A DNA stretch of 64,000 nt, taken from JALORV01 sp963791235 (GTDB taxonomy: Bacteria; Pseudomonadota; Gammaproteobacteria; Burkholderiales; Burkholderiaceae_F). Position numbers and translations under genes: made by a program. Below, piece by piece: positions 61,267-64,000 of this stretch (positions are counted from its first letter, which is position 1; every line of letters begins with the position of its first letter). Location: positions 62,001 to 126,000 of the forward strand of contig CAWBRW010000021.1 in NCBI GenBank assembly GCA_963791235.1. The letters are read 5' to 3'. Below the pieces are notes generated by a model. It was not told the DNA's origin. It did no database searches and saw only the letters and a program-made list of their open reading frames with translations.

Positions 61267-63341
61267 ATGCGCACCAGAATGTTCACACTCAGGTTCGGTG
61301 CTGCGGCGCTGACCTACGCCTCCCTGGCGCTGACCGGGACCTCGGCGCTCGGCGCCGAGTACTGGCTCAAGGCCGGGACGACGACGGTCAACCCGCCAGG
61401 CGCGTCGGCTCCGGTGACGATGTGGGGCTATGCCCTGTGCGGCACCGGATCGACAGCGCCCACCGGTTGGCCCGCCACTTGCGCGGGCACAGTCTCCGTG
61501 CCCGGGCTACCGCGCTGACAGTGCCGGCAGGCGACGCGTCCTTGACCGTGCACCTGGCAAACGGGCTGGCGGTGCCGACGTCACTGGTGATCAACGGGCT
61601 GATCAAGGCACCGACCAACCCGATGGTGCCGGTGTGGGACACTGGTGCGCCGGGTTCAGCGACCTTCATTGACCGCGCGCGTGCGTTCTTTCGACGCAGA
61701 AGCCGCGCCCAACAGCGGCACTCCGGCCAACTACATTTGGGGCAGTGTCAGCAATCCCGTCAAGCCCGGCACCTATCTCTACCAGAGCGGTACGCAACCG
61801 CAGGTGCAGGTGCAGATGGGCCTGTACGGAGCAGTGACCAAGAACGCGGTGGACGCGGTCTCAGGGTCGACGCCAGTGCGCGCGCAGGCCTATCCAGGCG
61901 CTCCATACGACAACCAGGCAACGCTGCTCTACAGCGAGATCGATCCTGACCTGCATGCGGCGGTCGCGGGCAACGACTACGGCCCCGGCAAGGGAACGAC
62001 CAGCACGATCAACTACGCGCCCAAGTACTTCCTGGTCAACGGCCAGCCCTTCCCGAGTGGAACGCCGGTCATCGCGCCCGCTGGCAACCCGGGCACGACG
62101 CTGCTGCGCCTGCTGAACGCGGGTTTGACGACGCACGTGCCGATGATTCAAGGGACTCACTGGACCGTGGTGGCCGAAGACGGCAAGCCGTATCCGTATC
62201 GTCCCACCCAGTACACCGCGCTGCTGCCGGCAGCGAAGACGATGGACGTGCTGTTGACGCCCGATATCGGCGGCGCGGTCTACTCGATCATGGATCGCCG
62301 CCTCAGCCTGTCGAACAACGGGCTCGCGGATGGCGGCATGCTGGCGTTCCTGCAATACAGTAAGCAGGGTGGCGTAGCAACAGGTGGGAGTGGGGCGCCG
62401 ACTGCGCTCGATGATGGATACAGTTCCATCGTCGGTGCCACGTTGAACGTGGACGCCGGCCTGGGCGTACTAGCCAACGACTCCGACGCCGACGGCTTGC
62501 CGCTTCCCATCAGGGCCGTGGCCGCCACCGGACCGACTGCGTGCACGGGGACGTATACGCTGAACGCCAACGGGTCGTTCACCTACGTGCCGCCTGCGGC
62601 GATGCCTAGCACCGATCCGCTGCCTGCAGGCTGTACCGCTTCCGACGATACCTTCTCCTATCTGGCAACCGACGGCCAGTGGCTGAGTAACCCCGCGACG
62701 GTGACGATCACCTTGACCGTGCCGCCGATACCGAGCGTTCGCCGGCATTCTTGACGACTTTCAAAGCGGCAGACCAACTGCGCCCAGCCTTGGCACAAAC
62801 TGGGATCAGCAGACGAGCTACGGCCGACGTCAGCTCCCGATATCGGGATCTGGTCGTACAGGCGGACAGGCAATTGCCAATTCAACGGCCCTGGGCGGCC
62901 TGGCCATCTGGAAGGCTGCACTTTGGCACAAAGCAGGGCGCGGCGTTCGAGTTCGGCGGCGTGCCGCCGGCCAAAGCCTATCTGGTGCTCAAGGCCACGG
63001 GCGGCACGGCGGTTGCGCCCGCCAACTACGTGCGCGTCGGCTGTGAGGGCGGCCAGGTCGTCGTGTATACGATGATGGGTGGCAGTAACGTCTCTGCCTA
63101 CGTGAAGCAGGCGACACTGGGTGCCTGCGGTCCCGGAGCGCTGAGTGCAGTGGTCGATGAGAAGGGCCTGGTGACCGCTTTCGTCGCAGGCGGCGCGTTT
63201 GCTGGTGCCGTGCAGTTGCCCAACGTGGCCGCGTGGAAGGGCCCCGGCCGCATCGGCATTCAGCTGACAACCGTAGGTGCCACCGCTGACAATTTCGGAG
63301 GCTGCACCCTGAACTCAGCGAATGCCTGTGTTGCTCCATAA
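61267..63341 (+). CDS. Exported cupredoxin-like protein with cadherin-like and jelly-roll ends (MCO-C), frameshifted
   Basis: About 690 residues from ATG 61267 with a signal peptide (RFGAAALTYASLALTGTSALGAE). Indels near 61500, 61670, 62745 and 62890-62930. Two or three cupredoxin domains resemble MCO-B (LTVHLANGLAVPTSLVINGLI, KPGTYLYQSGTQPQVQVQMGLYGAV, TLLRLLNAGLTTHVPMIQGTHWTVVAEDGKPYPY), but the His motifs are absent, so it probably binds no catalytic copper. Then follow a tandem cadherin-like/Big_9 domain (LDDGYSSIVGATLNVDAGLGVLANDSDADG, YTLNANGSFTYVPP, TFSYLATDGQ) and a C-terminal sandwich (ILDDFQSG, AIANSTALGGLAIWKA, KQGAAFEFGGVPPAKAYLVLKATGG). A structural role is likely. Confidence 0.75.
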
Positions 63342-63849
63342 CTTGAACACCGCCGAATCGCGGTCCCGTCGGTTGTCTCGGCACAAGACACCGCACCGGA
63401 CCGCGCTTGTCTGCGCGGGACTGGTTGGCCTCGCGCTGCAGTTGAGTGGCTGCGCAACCACGCCAGACGCTGTTGGCGCGACTCAGACCGTGCCGGCGGA
63501 AATTCCTTCGGTTGAGGCGACCTACGGCATCCAGGTCGAAGGGCTGCGCCTGACCGCTGCCGGCTCGATGCTCGATTTTCGCTATCGCGTGCTCGATGCC
63601 CAGAAGGCGGCGCCGTTCCTCAATGGCAAGATCCAGCCCGCCTTGCTCGACGAGGCGCGCGGCGCCAGGCTCGGCGTGCCGAACACGCCGAAGCTCGGGC
63701 GGATCCGCCAGACTTCGCGCAACAACGTGATCCACACCGACCGCAGCTACTTCATCATGTTCGGCAACCCCGGCAAGGCACTGCAAAGCGGCGACAAGGT
63801 GGCGTTGCTGCTGGGGCAGGTCAGGATCACCGACCTTACGGTGCAGTAG
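63322..63849 (+). CDS. Putative lipoprotein of the multicopper oxidase cluster
   Basis: A 175-residue protein from ATG 63322, overlapping the preceding gene by 20 bases. A basic start and hydrophobic segment end in a lipobox (LALQLSGCATT, Cys near 44). The mature part is VEATYGIQVEGLRLTAAGSMLDFRYRVLDAQKAAPFLNGKIQPALLDEARGARLGVPNTPKLGRIRQTSRNNVIHTDRSYFIMFGNPGKALQSGDKVALLLGQVRITDLTVQ in gist: a beta-rich domain with an IHTDRSYFIMF strand. I do not know its function. A membrane-anchored assembly or copper-handling factor for the oxidases is a guess from position. The frame is intact. Confidence 0.75.
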   Translation: MPVLLHNLNTAESRSRRLSRHKTPHRTALVCAGLVGLALQLSGCATTPDAVGATQTVPAEIPSVEATYGIQVEGLRLTAAGSMLDFRYRVLDAQKAAPFLNGKIQPALLDEARGARLGVPNTPKLGRIRQTSRNNVIHTDRSYFIMFGNPGKALQSGDKVALLLGQVRITDLTVQ

Positions 63850-63916
63850 CGCCGCCGGTCAGTCGGGCATGAAGTCACGTCCCGGCTGGCGTGGGCTCGG
63901 GCAAGATACGCGACCG

Positions 63917-64000
63917 ATGAAAAGCGTCAGCATTCTGATTTCTTCCGCGCGCTTCCTGGCCGGTGTGTGCCTGGGCGCTGCCGCCTCGGTCTCGTACAGC
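63917..64000 (+). CDS. Start of a further exported protein (3' end outside window)
   Basis: ATG 63917 opens a frame still open at the window end (28 codons). The sequence is a signal peptide (KSVSILISSARFLAGVCLGAAASVSYS). It lies 67 bases after the lipoprotein gene on the same strand. In known Mn-oxidase clusters a SCO-type copper chaperone may occupy such a place, but the visible part cannot tell. Confidence 0.5.
   Translation, partial: MKSVSILISSARFLAGVCLGAAASVSYS

Noticed and set aside
47559..63341. Calling gspE, the giant gene and the multicopper oxidase genes pseudogenes
   Set aside because: All breaks are indels with intact motifs on both sides and no true nonsense codons; sequence error explains them better. 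Reads are needed to decide.

Overview
The window is GC-rich bacterial chromosome, densely coded on both strands. Gene content (FadH-type dienoyl-CoA reductase, YaeQ, entericidin, TRAP transporter, phasin, YdiJ-type FAD/Fe-S dehydrogenase, KatE catalase) points to a betaproteobacterium, probably Burkholderiales. That placement is inferred from gene content and not from a marker gene. I saw no rRNA, tRNA, CRISPR array or intact mobile element.

Layout. 1-7.7 kb: end of a DUF4238-like gene, a MASE1 hybrid histidine kinase, fadH, a DUF1810 gene, a broken CaiB-type CoA-transferase and a berberine-bridge-type FAD oxidase. 7.8-18.7 kb: a catabolic locus. One minus-strand operon carries an aminotransferase, TRAP DctPQM, an enoyl-CoA hydratase and a CoA-transferase. 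Divergent from it are a GntR/FCD regulator and a 1019-residue FAD/Fe-S dehydrogenase, with a CitE-like lyase end-to-end against the latter. Two GGTATAC boxes lie in the divergent promoter. 18.7-28.2 kb: stress and housekeeping genes (extended catalase, entericidin, L,D-transpeptidase, flavodoxin, periplasmic-binding fold protein, methyltransferase, CBS protein, NAD(P)-binding protein). 28.7-37.9 kb: an ETHE1-like persulfide dioxygenase, two orphan T4 gp19-like tail-tube proteins, a phasin-like protein, and an unusual SRPBCC / epimerase / DUF362-SRPBCC / propeller-like group, then yaeQ. 38.1-41.0 kb: a lytic transglycosylase and a NarX/NarL-like pair (the kinase carries a frameshift).

41.0-51.0 kb is a tightly overlapping minus-strand operon for a type II secretion/type IV pilus-like machine: GspG, GspF, GspE, PilM/N-, PilO- and PilP-like proteins, a secretin with a C-terminal cohesin domain, and three further pseudopilin-like genes. 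The NarL-type regulator follows only 29 bp behind it. Divergent from it, 51.8-63.8 kb is a plus-strand cluster: a giant exported protein (SdrD_B-like, right-handed beta-helix, DUF11-like and choice-of-anchor-like parts; about 2200 residues), three exported cupredoxin/multicopper-oxidase proteins, a lipoprotein and the start of another exported protein. The copper motifs of one multicopper oxidase are divided between two adjacent genes. I read this as an extracellular multicopper oxidase system of the kind linked to Mn(II) oxidation, facing a secretion machine that may export it. This is the most interesting part of the window; the Mn(II) substrate is inference.

Reading-frame breaks are rare up to 47.5 kb (one clear case, at 39.3 kb) but about twenty occur from 47.8 to 63.3 kb. 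They are mostly one-base indels inside well-conserved coding sequence. I take most of them to be sequence or assembly errors, not gene decay, so the affected genes are annotated as whole genes with frameshifts.
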